NCBI GenBank assembly: GCA_937967325.1
Contig: CALBSQ010000239.1
Span: 1-31,120 of the forward strand
Origin: an uncultured Chloroflexota bacterium
GTDB lineage: Bacteria > Chloroflexota > UBA4733
Direction of reading: 5' to 3'
Length of the DNA: 31,120 bases
The notes under the pieces are model-generated. The model made no database searches, was not told where the DNA came from, and saw only the letters and a program-made list of their open reading frames with translations. Shown here piece after piece: positions 15,152 to 23,615 of this stretch. Within the stretch, counting starts at the first letter, position 1; every line of letters begins with the position of its first letter. The translations under genes were made by a program, and so were the position numbers.

Positions 15152-15174
15152 GCGGCGTGTCGGCCGAACGTCAA
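15146..15174 (-). promoter_or_regulatory. Sigma-70-type promoter of the FadR-type regulator gene
   Basis: On the minus strand TTGACG (15174-15169) and TACGCT (15151-15146) are spaced by 17 bp, identical in hexamers and spacing to the promoter at 14304-14332 although the spacer sequence differs. The expected start is near 15139, about 50 bases before the ATG. Confidence 0.65.
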
Positions 15175-15290
15175 GGTGAGTGCAGCCGCGACACACCACG
15201 CTCTCGCCCGAAGCACGTATGATTAGGGCGAAAATGATCACCTGTACCGGTCGGTACGGCCAAAAACTGTCAGTGGGGGAGAAGAACACG

Positions 15291-15809
15291 ATGAAGGCGA
15301 GCCAACTAAAGGACATGCCCGTGGTGAGCATGGCCGACGGCACGAAGATCGGCAACGTTCAGGACGCGCTGTTCGATACGACAACGCTGAAGCTATCGAC
15401 ACTCGTGCTGTCCGGGGCCGGCGGCAAGTCGCTCCTCCCCTTTGGCAGCGTGCGTAGCTTTGGCGCCGACGTCATAACGGTCGAGAGCGCCGCGGTCACT
15501 CAAGGCATCGAAGGGCACGGCTCCGTCGATGCCATGCGCAGCCTGCGCGATCTCACCAACCTACGCGTGATCAACGCCGAGGGCACCCACCTGGGTGACG
15601 TGAGGGATCTCGAGGTCAACCCCCAGGACGGGCGGGTGACCGAGCTGGCGGCCCATCGCGGCGGTCTGCTCGGCCTGGGCGGCGCCTCCGTCACGGTGCC
15701 CGCCTCAGCCGTCCGCGGCATCGGCCCGAAGATCGTCACCGTCGACATGCCGGTCACCGGAGCCGCCGCGGCGTCGGCTCCTCCGCCCTCGCCGCCTAAC
15801 CAGCCGTGA
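15291..15809 (+). CDS. PRC-barrel domain protein (two PRC repeats)
   Basis: PRC-barrel domains are small beta-barrels found in the photosynthetic reaction-centre H subunit, in RimM and in stress or membrane-associated proteins. The ATG at 15291 is chosen for its GGGGGAG site. In-frame starts further upstream lack one. The first barrel covers about residues 1-80 (QLKDMPVVSMADGTKIGNVQ) and the second about 85-160 (RSLRDLTNLRVINAEGTHLG and DLEVNPQDGRVTELAAHRGG). The last 15 residues are a Pro/Ala tail. There are 172 residues and no signal or membrane helix. A GTACC-GGTC-GGTAC palindrome (15244-15257) lies upstream. It is divergent from the FadR-type regulator and convergent with the DUF255 gene. 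The role is unknown. Confidence 0.85.
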   Translation: MKASQLKDMPVVSMADGTKIGNVQDALFDTTTLKLSTLVLSGAGGKSLLPFGSVRSFGADVITVESAAVTQGIEGHGSVDAMRSLRDLTNLRVINAEGTHLGDVRDLEVNPQDGRVTELAAHRGGLLGLGGASVTVPASAVRGIGPKIVTVDMPVTGAAAASAPPPSPPNQP

Positions 15810-15852
15810 CCGTGGTGGAGGCGAGCGATTCGTACGCCGGCCGTCGCGGTCT

Positions 15853-15879
15853 CCCCTCTCCAGCTCTGCTGGAGAGGGG
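15853..15879. terminator. Hairpin between two convergent genes
   Basis: CCCCTCTCCAG-CTCTG-CTGGAGAGGGG is an 11-bp perfect stem with a 5-base loop. It lies between the stops of the PRC-barrel gene (15809) and the DUF255 gene (15921) and can act in both directions. There is no T-tract, so intrinsic termination is uncertain. The right part (15871-15887) is the reverse complement of 31011-31027, so it also belongs to a dispersed repeat. Confidence 0.5.
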
Positions 15880-15920
15880 CCGGGGGTGGGGCACCGTACC
15901 GGCCTCCACCGCCGTCACGG

Positions 15921-18029
15921 TTACACCGACGTCCAGGTCTCCTCCGCGGCCCGTGTAAGCTGCTCCGCGAGCGCGGCAGGATCGGTGACGGGCGAGAGGC
16001 AGACAAAGTGCTCGCACACGTACGCGGCGGGTCGCCCATCCACAAGCGTCCGGCCAGCCAACAGCGGGACTTTCTCAGCGGTGTCCCCATCATCTGGGGC
16101 GGCTAAGGCCAGCACATGGTTCGGCAAGTAGTGTCGTGACACCTCGCCCAAAAGCGCCGCGGTGGCAGCGTCGCCGATCGGACCGATGATTGCAATCTCC
16201 TTGGGCGTGCTGAGCGCAAAATCGAACGCGCAGAGCAAACGCCCGAAGGCGCTGGGGTACTGCTGGACCACGTCCGCCATCGCGCTCAGCCAGCGCAGCG
16301 CCCTCTCCTCCAGCTCCGGCCGCTGCGTAAGCGCCGCTAGTCGCTGCAGCACGTCGACGGTGACCGAGTTGCCGGACGGAATGGCGTTGTCCATGAGATC
16401 CTTCGGCCGGCGCACCAGCGCCTCGTGGTCGTCGCTCGTGTCGAAGAAACCGCTGCCGTCGTCGTCCTGGAAGTGGGCGAGGATCTCGCCCACGAGCGTC
16501 TCCGCCGCCGCAAACCAGCGCAGCTCGAAGGTCGCCTCATACAGCGCCAGGAGGCCGTCGGCGTAGTTGGCATAATCTTCGAGATAGCCGTTGAGGTGCG
16601 CCCGCCCGCCGCGATAGGAGTGCAGCAGCCGCCCATCCTGCAGCATCTGCTCAAGCACAAATTCGGCGTTGCGGCGGGCCGACAGCAGGTAGTCCGGACG
16701 ACCGAGCGCCGCGGCTGCTTGGGCGAAGGCGCGCAGCATCATCCCGTTCCAGGAGACCAGCACTTTGTCGTCCCGGCTGGGGTGGATGCGCCGCTCCCTG
16801 GCTGCAAGCAGTTGGGGGCGGGCGCGCTCGACCGCGGCCACGACCTCCTCTTCGGGGATGCGCAGCATCGCCGCGACCACGTCGAGGTCGCGCGACCGGT
16901 GCAGGATGTTCTGCCCCTCGAAGTTGCCGCCGGCGGTGACGTCGAAGTAGGTGGCCAGGATGCGCGCATCGTCGGGTCCGACTGCGTCGCGCAGCTCCTC
17001 CGGCGTCCAGACGTAAAACTTTCCCTCTTCGCCCTCGCTGTCCGCATCCTGCGCGGAATAGAAGCCCCCCTGTGGGTCGGTCATCTCCCGCTGTACGTAG
17101 TCGAGGGTTTCCTCGGCGATGCGCCGATAGAGCGGTTTCCCCGTCGCCTGCCAGGACTCCAGGTAGAGGCGGGCAAGCTGCGCATTGTCGTAGAGCATCT
17201 TCTCGAAGTGAGGGACGAGCCAGCGGGCGTCGGTGGAGTAGCGGTGGAAGCCGCCGCCGATCTGGTCGTACATCCCGCCGCGCGCCATCTTCTCCAGCGT
17301 GCGCTCGACCATCGCCAGGACCTTCTGGTCGCCCTTGCGCTTCCAGGTGCGCAACAGAAAGTCCAGATTCATCGGCTGGGGGAACTTGGGCGCGGCCCCG
17401 AAGCCGCCGTGCGCCTGGTCGTAGCCCTCCGCCATCCCCTCGGCGGCCCGGTCGGGCAGGTACACATCGAGCGGGCGGTCATTGGGCTGCCCGCCCATGC
17501 GCCGCCCGAGCTGAGCGCGGATCTGGTCGGCGCTCTGGACGAGCTCGTCGTGTCTGGTGCTCCAAGCGTCGGCGACGCTGGTGAGCACCTGCTGGAAGCT
17601 GGGCATGCCCATTCTGGCCGTGGGCGGGAAGTAGGATCCGCCGTAGAAAGGGACACCCTCAGGAGTGAGGAAGACGGACATTGGCCAGCCGCCGCGGCCG
17701 GTCATGCTCTGTACCGCTTCCATGTAGATGCTGTCGATGTCGGGCCGTTCCTCCCGGTCCACCTTGACGTTGACAAAGTGCTCATTCATGAGCGCGGCTG
17801 TGTCCGGGTCCTCAAACGATTCCCGCTCCATCACGTGGCACCAATGGCACGCGGAATAGCCGATGGAAAGGAAGATTGGGCGGTTCTCCTGGCGCGATCG
17901 CGCCAGGGCCTCTGCCCCCCACGGATACCAATCAACCGGATTGTGCGCATGCTGCAGGAGGTATGGGCTGGTCTCGCCGGCCAGGCGATTGCTGTGCTGG
18001 CGCTGGACGTCGGCAGGGTGGTCGGCCAT
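15921..18029 (-). CDS. Thioredoxin-domain protein of the DUF255 (YyaL/SPATA20) family
   Basis: This widespread family joins an N-terminal thioredoxin-like domain to an (alpha/alpha)6-barrel resembling glycoside-processing enzymes. Its biochemical role is poorly defined. The ATG at 18029 (702 residues) has GAAGGGA upstream. A longer frame starting at 18119 adds an unlikely N-terminus. Seen: NRLAGETSPYLLQHAHNPVD (residues 14-33), the redox-like CHWC at 61-64 in GYSACHWCHVMERESFED, VKVDREERPDID, GRGGWPMSVFLTPEG and the barrel segments GGIGGGFHRYSTDARW-like and LVSWNGMMLRAFAQ. It has the normal full length. It is divergent from the sugar kinase gene, and no functional link is visible. Confidence 0.95.
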   Translation of the reverse strand: MADHPADVQRQHSNRLAGETSPYLLQHAHNPVDWYPWGAEALARSRQENRPIFLSIGYSACHWCHVMERESFEDPDTAALMNEHFVNVKVDREERPDIDSIYMEAVQSMTGRGGWPMSVFLTPEGVPFYGGSYFPPTARMGMPSFQQVLTSVADAWSTRHDELVQSADQIRAQLGRRMGGQPNDRPLDVYLPDRAAEGMAEGYDQAHGGFGAAPKFPQPMNLDFLLRTWKRKGDQKVLAMVERTLEKMARGGMYDQIGGGFHRYSTDARWLVPHFEKMLYDNAQLARLYLESWQATGKPLYRRIAEETLDYVQREMTDPQGGFYSAQDADSEGEEGKFYVWTPEELRDAVGPDDARILATYFDVTAGGNFEGQNILHRSRDLDVVAAMLRIPEEEVVAAVERARPQLLAARERRIHPSRDDKVLVSWNGMMLRAFAQAAAALGRPDYLLSARRNAEFVLEQMLQDGRLLHSYRGGRAHLNGYLEDYANYADGLLALYEATFELRWFAAAETLVGEILAHFQDDDGSGFFDTSDDHEALVRRPKDLMDNAIPSGNSVTVDVLQRLAALTQRPELEERALRWLSAMADVVQQYPSAFGRLLCAFDFALSTPKEIAIIGPIGDAATAALLGEVSRHYLPNHVLALAAPDDGDTAEKVPLLAGRTLVDGRPAAYVCEHFVCLSPVTDPAALAEQLTRAAEETWTSV

Positions 18030-18174
18030 GCGGGTTCCCTTCGAGCCACCTGACCGAATGGGCAGGGCGGCCATCATGATACCTGTCGGCGTTCGTTCGC
18101 CATTATCCCGTCCGACCATCCTTTCCCAGCGGCCCGATGTGCGCTAAGCTCCCCTTCATGAGAGAAGGATCCCA

Positions 18175-19752
18175 ATGAGCGCACAGGCGGCAGATACCAG
18201 CCAAGCAGAGGCCGGAGCGATCGAACCTGGACGAGCAGAGGAGCCTCTGATCCTGACGCTCGACGTGGGCACCTCATCGCTGCGCACCATGCTGTTTGAC
18301 CGGCGCGGACGGGCGCTGCATGGATTTGGCGCCCGCGTCACCTACGACGTGCGGTCGACCACCGGCGGCGGTGTCGAGCTGGACGCTGATCAGATAGTCG
18401 AGTCTACTGCCACCGCGATTGACGAGCTGCTCCAACAATGCGGGCCGCTCTCCGCCAAAATTGGGGCCGTAGCCGGCGACACCTTCTGGCACAACCTCAT
18501 TGCCCTCGACCACGAGGGCCACCCGCTGAGCCCCATCTTCACCTGGGCCGACACGCGGGCTACCGCGGCGGCCGAGCAGATGAAACAGGAGCTGGATGAG
18601 CGTGCTATCCACCGTCGCACCGGCTGCGTCCTGCACGCCAGTTATTGGCCGGCGAAGCTGCGCTGGTTGGCGGCTGAGCAACCGGACCTGATTCGGAGGA
18701 CGGTGCATTGGGTCTCCATCGGCGAGTACCTTCACTACCGGTTCCTCGGCCAGCTCCACTGCAGCGTGTCCATGGCCTCCGGGACCGGCTTGCTGGATCA
18801 GCACACGCGCCGTTGGGACGAGGAGCTGATCGCCGCGCTGCCCTTACGGACCGAGCAGTTGTCGCCCCTCACCGATGGGTCCCAGCCAGCCGGCACGCCG
18901 AGGGCCGAGTTCGCGAAGCGCTGGCCCGCCCTTGCCCGCATTCCCTGGTTCCCCATCGCCGGTGACGGCGCATGCAGCAATGCAGGCAGCGGCTGCACGA
19001 GCCGCGACCGACTTGCCCTCATGATCGGCACGTCCGGCGCGTTGCGCGTGTGCTTCCCCGCGGACGACGCGGAAACGCACTGGGGGCTCTGGTGCTACCA
19101 TGCCAATCAGGATTACTTCTTGCTTGGTGGCGCCCTTTCTAATGGCGGCCTCCTCTGGGAATGGCTGCAGCGCACCCTCCGGCTCCCCGACCCGGCGGCG
19201 ACGGAGGCCGCGCTTGCCGGTACAGAGCCGGACGCCCACGGGCTGACCGTCCTGCCCTTTCTGGCTGGGGAACGCAGTCCCAACTGGAACGGCCACGCCC
19301 GCGCCGCCTTCGTTGGCGTGAGCCTGAACACCCAACCCCTGGATTTCGTCCGCGCCGGTCTGGAGGCGGTGAGCTACCGCTTCGCGCTCATCTATGAGCT
19401 GCTGCGGACCGTCGTTCCCGGGTCGCCGCAAGTCATCGCCAATGGCGGCGCAGTCTTGAGCTCGCCCCTCTGGATGCAGATGCTGGCAGACGTGCTGGGC
19501 GCCCCCGTGACCGCCTCGGCCGAAGCCGAAGCCACCAGCCGCGGCGCGGCCCTGCTGGCCCTCCTGGCGCTGGGCCAGACGGCGACGCTCGATCACCGGA
19601 CGTTGCCCGCGGCCCTTGGCAGGACCTACCAGCCCGACGCCGGCCGGCACCAGCGCTACCAGGCCGGCGCCGCCCGCCAACGCTGGCTGTACGACCGGCT
19701 AATTAGCGATCAGCCGTCAGGTATCAGCCATCAGCCAACCGAGGCCACCTAA
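18175..19752 (+). CDS. FGGY-family carbohydrate kinase (gluconokinase/xylulokinase-like)
   Basis: The kinase transfers phosphate from ATP to a sugar or sugar acid in the cytoplasm. The ATG at 18175 has GAAGGA 5 bases upstream. The 525-residue protein has an N-terminal phosphate loop TLDVGTSSLRTMLFD (from about residue 25), a substrate segment FTWADTRATAAAEQM, and the second-domain loop MIGTSGALRV. Further on are LAGERSPNWN and the adenine region ANGGAVLSSPLWMQMLADVL. The last 13 residues (513-525) and the region around the stop codon come from a palindromic repeat (19711-19808), so the native C-terminus has probably been replaced. Gluconate is a possible substrate by overall pattern, but this is not certain. 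It converges with rpoN. Confidence 0.9.
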   Translation: MSAQAADTSQAEAGAIEPGRAEEPLILTLDVGTSSLRTMLFDRRGRALHGFGARVTYDVRSTTGGGVELDADQIVESTATAIDELLQQCGPLSAKIGAVAGDTFWHNLIALDHEGHPLSPIFTWADTRATAAAEQMKQELDERAIHRRTGCVLHASYWPAKLRWLAAEQPDLIRRTVHWVSIGEYLHYRFLGQLHCSVSMASGTGLLDQHTRRWDEELIAALPLRTEQLSPLTDGSQPAGTPRAEFAKRWPALARIPWFPIAGDGACSNAGSGCTSRDRLALMIGTSGALRVCFPADDAETHWGLWCYHANQDYFLLGGALSNGGLLWEWLQRTLRLPDPAATEAALAGTEPDAHGLTVLPFLAGERSPNWNGHARAAFVGVSLNTQPLDFVRAGLEAVSYRFALIYELLRTVVPGSPQVIANGGAVLSSPLWMQMLADVLGAPVTASAEAEATSRGAALLALLALGQTATLDHRTLPAALGRTYQPDAGRHQRYQAGAARQRWLYDRLISDQPSGISHQPTEAT

Positions 19753-19808
19753 GGGGCAAGAGCGCCTGCAAGCAAGGCAAGCTCGATCCCACTGATACCT
19801 GACGGCTG
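19711..19808. repeat. 17-bp perfect inverted repeat spanning the kinase stop codon
   Basis: CAGCCGTCAGGTATCAG (19711-19727) and CTGATACCTGACGGCTG (19792-19808) are exact reverse complements. A partial third copy, ACCTGACGGCTA, follows at 19811-19822. The kinase stop TAA (19750-19752) lies in the loop. The element lies between the convergent kinase and rpoN genes and may serve as a terminator. Confidence 0.75.
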
Positions 19809-19819
19809 ACACCTGACGG

Positions 19820-21235
19820 CTAACGGTAACGGCTCGGCAGGATGCCCAGTGCATCGCGGTACTTGGCCACGGTGCGGCGGGCGATGCTGAAGTGCCGGTC
19901 GGCCAACTGTTCGGCGATGTGCTGGTCGCTGAGGGGCGCTACGTCGGTCTCTTGCTCGATGATCTCCTTCATCGCGTCCTTGATGCCGAGGGACGCATCG
20001 AAGAAATCGTCGAACGAGACGGTACGACCGTTCGGCAGCAGCACGTACTTTTCGGCCGTGGCGCGGCTGATGGTGCTCTCGTGCAGACCGACCATGTCCG
20101 CTAGCTCGCTTCGAGTGAGCGGCTTCAGGAAGCGAACGCCCTTGTCCAGGAACTCCCGCTGGTAGTCGACGAGGCGAGTCGTGATCTGACGCAGCGTCTC
20201 CCAGCGTTGTCGGACACAGTCGATAAAGAAGCGCGCCTTGGCGACGTGCTCCTTGATGTGCGCCCGGTCCTCCGGACTCAGCGCGGAGGCCACACCGTCG
20301 ACGTTGGTGCAGAGCGATCGATAGGTCCCATTGATACGCAGATCGAAGCGGACCGATTCGATCACCTCGACCTCGAAGCCGCTCTGTGACCGGCGAATGA
20401 TGACGTCGGGCTTCAGCGCACGCGCCTTGCTCCCAGCGACAATCGATTGAAAGCCGTTCGCAGGATGCGGGTTAAGCCGCTCCTTGATGAACTTCCAACC
20501 TTCCTTTACCTCGATGACGCCGCGCTGGAGCTTCGTCGCGACATCCTGCCAGCGCCGCTCGGCCAGCGCTTTGAGCATGTCCTGCTCGACGATGGCGCGG
20601 GCGCAGTCATCTTCAACGCCTCGATCCGCCAGCGCGTCGAGCTGGAGCAAGAGGCACTCCCGCAGATCGCGGGCCCCGATGCCGGGTGGGTCGAAGCTCT
20701 GCAGCGCCTCCAGCACGTGCTGGACACGATCTTCCGGCACGTCGATGGCCCGCGCGGTGTCCCCAACTCCAACGCGGAGATAGCCGCGCTCGTCCAAACT
20801 GCCGACCAGATATTCCGCGATCGGCAGATCGGCCTGGTCAAGCTGAGCCGCCAGCCCGGCGAGCAGGGCGTCCGCGAGCGATTCCTCAAACGTCAGCCGC
20901 GCCAGCGGATCATATTCCTCCTCGTCCGCGACGTTGCTGCGATTGGAAATGTACTCGTTGTATTGATCGCTATCCCAATCGTTCAGGTCACCAGCCTTCG
21001 GCTCAGCTTCCTCCGGACGAGCGCTACAATTGGGGCAGCGCCCATCCTCCAGCGGTCCGCCGCAGGCAGAACACTGTCCATTCTCCTCAGCCTCGAGCGC
21101 CGGATTCTCCAGTGCTTCGTGTTGGATTGTCTGGGCCAATTCTTGCGACGAAAGCGCCAGGATCTTGGTGGAGGCGATGAGCTTAGGGGAGATCCTGACC
21201 GTAACCTCTGGTCGGATTTGTAAGTCGAGGTCCAC
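19820..21235 (-). CDS. rpoN: RNA polymerase sigma-54 factor with a Cys4 insert
   Basis: Sigma-54 directs polymerase to -24/-12 promoters that need ATP-driven activators. The GTG at 21235 is preferred, since it gives the family N-terminus MDLDLQIRPEVTVRISPKLI. A TTG at 21304 would add 23 unlikely residues. Of 471 residues, region I (activator contact) is about 1-48. The core-binding domain follows from about residue 95 (DPLARLTFEESL, then FDPPGIGARDLRECLLLQLD). The DNA-binding HTH has SELADMVGLHESTISRAT. The RpoN box ARRTVAKYRD is at 452-461. Unusual: Cys55-x2-Cys58 ... Cys67-x2-Cys70 (CSACGGPLEDGRCPNC) forms a probable zinc ribbon between region I and the core-binding domain. No activator gene is in the window. 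Confidence 0.95.
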   Translation of the reverse strand: MDLDLQIRPEVTVRISPKLIASTKILALSSQELAQTIQHEALENPALEAEENGQCSACGGPLEDGRCPNCSARPEEAEPKAGDLNDWDSDQYNEYISNRSNVADEEEYDPLARLTFEESLADALLAGLAAQLDQADLPIAEYLVGSLDERGYLRVGVGDTARAIDVPEDRVQHVLEALQSFDPPGIGARDLRECLLLQLDALADRGVEDDCARAIVEQDMLKALAERRWQDVATKLQRGVIEVKEGWKFIKERLNPHPANGFQSIVAGSKARALKPDVIIRRSQSGFEVEVIESVRFDLRINGTYRSLCTNVDGVASALSPEDRAHIKEHVAKARFFIDCVRQRWETLRQITTRLVDYQREFLDKGVRFLKPLTRSELADMVGLHESTISRATAEKYVLLPNGRTVSFDDFFDASLGIKDAMKEIIEQETDVAPLSDQHIAEQLADRHFSIARRTVAKYRDALGILPSRYR

Positions 21236-21422
21236 CTGCCTGCCTTTCGGTTGCCGGCGCCTGGCGGCGTCCCCGCTCGGCAGTGGTGTGCGAGCAGGCC
21301 GCAAGCGCCTGAATCCTTAGCAAGAACTGTGCCAGCCCTGTGGAACGATGGTACGGCGGCAGGAGATCGCGAACAAGCGAGGGAGCACCGACGGGATGAG
21401 AGGCGACGGGGCGGAGGCGCCG

Positions 21423-21450
21423 GGGGCGGCCGACTGCGGTCGGCCGCCCC
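21423..21450. terminator. 12-bp GC hairpin upstream of rpoN
   Basis: GGGGCGGCCGAC-TGCG-GTCGGCCGCCCC is a perfect stem with a four-base loop. With the hairpin at 21456-21486 it separates the end of the peptide ABC operon from rpoN, both on the minus strand. It has no T-tract. Confidence 0.45.
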
Positions 21451-21455
21451 GTCCG

Positions 21456-21486
21456 CTGTCCCCTATTTGATCCAAATAGGGGACAG
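21456..21486. terminator. 14-bp hairpin directly after the peptide-binding protein gene
   Basis: CTGTCCCCTATTTG-ATC-CAAATAGGGGACAG is a perfect inverted repeat with a three-base loop. It begins 6 bases past the stop of the minus-strand binding-protein gene. The position suggests termination or protection of the 3' end. No T-tract follows. Confidence 0.55.
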
Positions 21487-21491
21487 GAAAC

Positions 21492-23543
21492 CTACTTCGA
21501 CGGCTTTATCGTGCCGTCCAGCATCAGCATGATGATGAACGAGTCGGCGTAGGGGCTGTTGGTGTAGATCGGGTCGTTGGCTGGCGGGTAGCCGGTCACA
21601 CGCACGCCTTCCAGCATCGGGTTCTTCGCCCAGCGCTCGTAGACCGGAATGGCCGGCAGCAGCTCGTTGTAGGCACGAGTGATCTTGTAGATCAGCTCCT
21701 TCTGCGTGTTGACGTCGAGGCCCAGCGCGCTGTCGTCAACCGCCTTCTTGAGGTCGATGTCGCCGACCGAGTCGGTCTTCTGCTGCAGTGGGAAGTCTAT
21801 ACCCTTGCCGCCACTATTGGCCGCCAGGGTATTGTGGACGAAGAAGTCCGTGACGAACGAGAAGTGGGGCTGGGGACTGGCGGAGCCCCAGCCACCCATA
21901 GCCAGGGTAAAGCGGCCCTTATCGACGTCGATCGGCTGCTGCGTAAAGGTCACCGAACGCACCGTAGTCTTGATGCCGAGCTGGCTGAGCTGCTGCGCCG
22001 AGACAACGGCCACCGCCATCGTGTCCTCGTACTCGGTGATGCTCAACAGGTCGAACTCGGCGCGCGTGCCGTCCGGCGTCGAGTAGACGCCGTCCGACCC
22101 CTTCTTCCAACCCAGGCCATCCAGGATCTGCGCTGCCTTGGTCGGATTGTAGGGGTACTTGGCCAGCGTCCCAATCTGATCCTTCGTCAGCCAGAGCGGC
22201 ACCAGCAGCTCGCTGAACCCGGACCAGGTCTTGACGCCGGTACCTTCCACGCCGCCCGCCGCGAGCCCGGCCTGGTCGCCGTTGATGGCCATCGTCATGG
22301 CCTGGCGGACCCGCTTGTCGCCGAAGACTTTCTGCACCTTCGGATCGGCGAAGTTGAAGAGGATCGAGGCGCCGCCGTAGGTCGGCACCTGCTGCAAGCG
22401 CACGCCTTCATCACCCAGCGCCTTGAGCGTCGCGGGGGCGAAGCCGTGCGTCGCGTAATCCACTTGCTTGGACAACACCAACGGCGTTACGGTCGGAGTC
22501 TCGCCGTTATAGAGGACGATCTTGTCGAACAGCACCTTGTCGGCGTCCCAGGCCGTCGGCACCTTGACCAGGGTGAGCTGGGCGTTGGTGATGCTCGCCG
22601 GGTCGATGTTGAACGGTCCCACGGAGATCAGCGCCGAGGGCCGGTACTTCTGGAAATCGGCGGATAGCGCCTTCGCCTCATCTGAGGTTTGGTCCTTCCC
22701 GGCCTTGATGATGTCTGCCGACCGCTGCGCAAACTGGCCGTAGTTCACCGCCGGGCGGATATTGTTGGTCCCGCCGCCTTCCAGCATGTAGCGCTCGACC
22801 ACCGTCGAGGGCGTCTTCATATGGACGGTCACCGTGTGGTCGTCCGGCGTGTCGATGCTGTCGATGTAGTCCCACAAGGTGCTGCGCAGGATCCAGTTGC
22901 AATAGACCGTCGCCCAGACATCCTTGGAGGTGAAGGCGTTGCCGTCGCTCCACTTCACGCCCTGGCGCAGCGTGGCCGTCCATTTGTCCGGCGGCAGGAA
23001 CTTCCAGTCCGTCGCCAGCAGCGACATCCACTGGTTCTTGGCCCAGTAGTACTTGGCCAGCGGCATCTCGATCAGATCCTGGTAGATGCCCAGGGTGATG
23101 CCGTGGGGGATGAAGGTGTTGAAGTGACCGGAAGGCGGCAGCTCGTAGGGCCAGGCGCCGACGAACTCCTTCCCGCCGGCTGCCGAGGCCGCCGACGCGG
23201 CCGCGGACGATGAAGTCGACGTCGACGCGGCCGACGACGCCGAAGTCGGCGCGGCCGCCGACGATGACGGCGCGGCCGAGGACGCGGCGCTGGTCGCGGC
23301 AGATGCTGCCGAGCTGGCGGCCGCGCTCGATGAGGCGCTGACCGCCGGCAACGCCGGCTGAGTTACCACGGTAGGCGCTGCCGGGGCTCCCGACGCCGCC
23401 GACGACGTGGCCCCCGTGGTGCCGCTCGCCGCTCCACCACAGGCTGCCAGTAACGCCACAGCCAGGCCCGATCCGCCGATACCCAGGATCACCTGCCGCC
23501 GGGAAACACGCCCCGGCGAGAAAGGTCGCGACCGAGAATCCAT
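21492..23543 (-). CDS. Peptide/oligosaccharide ABC transporter substrate-binding lipoprotein (family 5)
   Basis: This is an extracellular binding protein of the DppA/OppA family, which carries peptides, nickel or, in some lineages, plant oligosaccharides. The ATG at 23543 has AAGGAG 7 bases upstream. The signal has SRRQVILG (residues 14-21) and a lipobox LAAC with Cys at residue 35. Residues about 36-124 are a Ser/Ala linker, the longest of the three in this window. The mature domain shows the family elements WTATLRQGVKWSDGNAFTSK (early), HMKTPSTVVERYML, and PYNPTKAAQILDGLGWKKGS (late). It has 683 residues. It is the last gene of a six-gene operon, with a strong hairpin after its stop. The ligand is unknown. 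Confidence 0.93.
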   Translation of the reverse strand: MDSRSRPFSPGRVSRRQVILGIGGSGLAVALLAACGGAASGTTGATSSAASGAPAAPTVVTQPALPAVSASSSAAASSAASAATSAASSAAPSSSAAAPTSASSAASTSTSSSAAASAASAAGGKEFVGAWPYELPPSGHFNTFIPHGITLGIYQDLIEMPLAKYYWAKNQWMSLLATDWKFLPPDKWTATLRQGVKWSDGNAFTSKDVWATVYCNWILRSTLWDYIDSIDTPDDHTVTVHMKTPSTVVERYMLEGGGTNNIRPAVNYGQFAQRSADIIKAGKDQTSDEAKALSADFQKYRPSALISVGPFNIDPASITNAQLTLVKVPTAWDADKVLFDKIVLYNGETPTVTPLVLSKQVDYATHGFAPATLKALGDEGVRLQQVPTYGGASILFNFADPKVQKVFGDKRVRQAMTMAINGDQAGLAAGGVEGTGVKTWSGFSELLVPLWLTKDQIGTLAKYPYNPTKAAQILDGLGWKKGSDGVYSTPDGTRAEFDLLSITEYEDTMAVAVVSAQQLSQLGIKTTVRSVTFTQQPIDVDKGRFTLAMGGWGSASPQPHFSFVTDFFVHNTLAANSGGKGIDFPLQQKTDSVGDIDLKKAVDDSALGLDVNTQKELIYKITRAYNELLPAIPVYERWAKNPMLEGVRVTGYPPANDPIYTNSPYADSFIIMLMLDGTIKPSK

Positions 23544-23615
23544 GAACGAACTCCTTCTACGTAGCGAACCACGAACGGCCGCGGCCTGGCCACATCCAGG
23601 CTGGCCTGTTCGCTA

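Noticed and set aside
17836..17860. TGGCAC-type sequences as sigma-54 promoters
   Set aside because: They lie inside the DUF255 coding sequence without the TTGC partner at proper spacing. I found no convincing -24/-12 promoter in intergenic space.
16425..18053. 542-codon open frame on the plus strand
   Set aside because: It is antisense to the DUF255 gene, whose motifs are unmistakable. Long antisense frames are common at this GC content, and the product has no recognisable domain.
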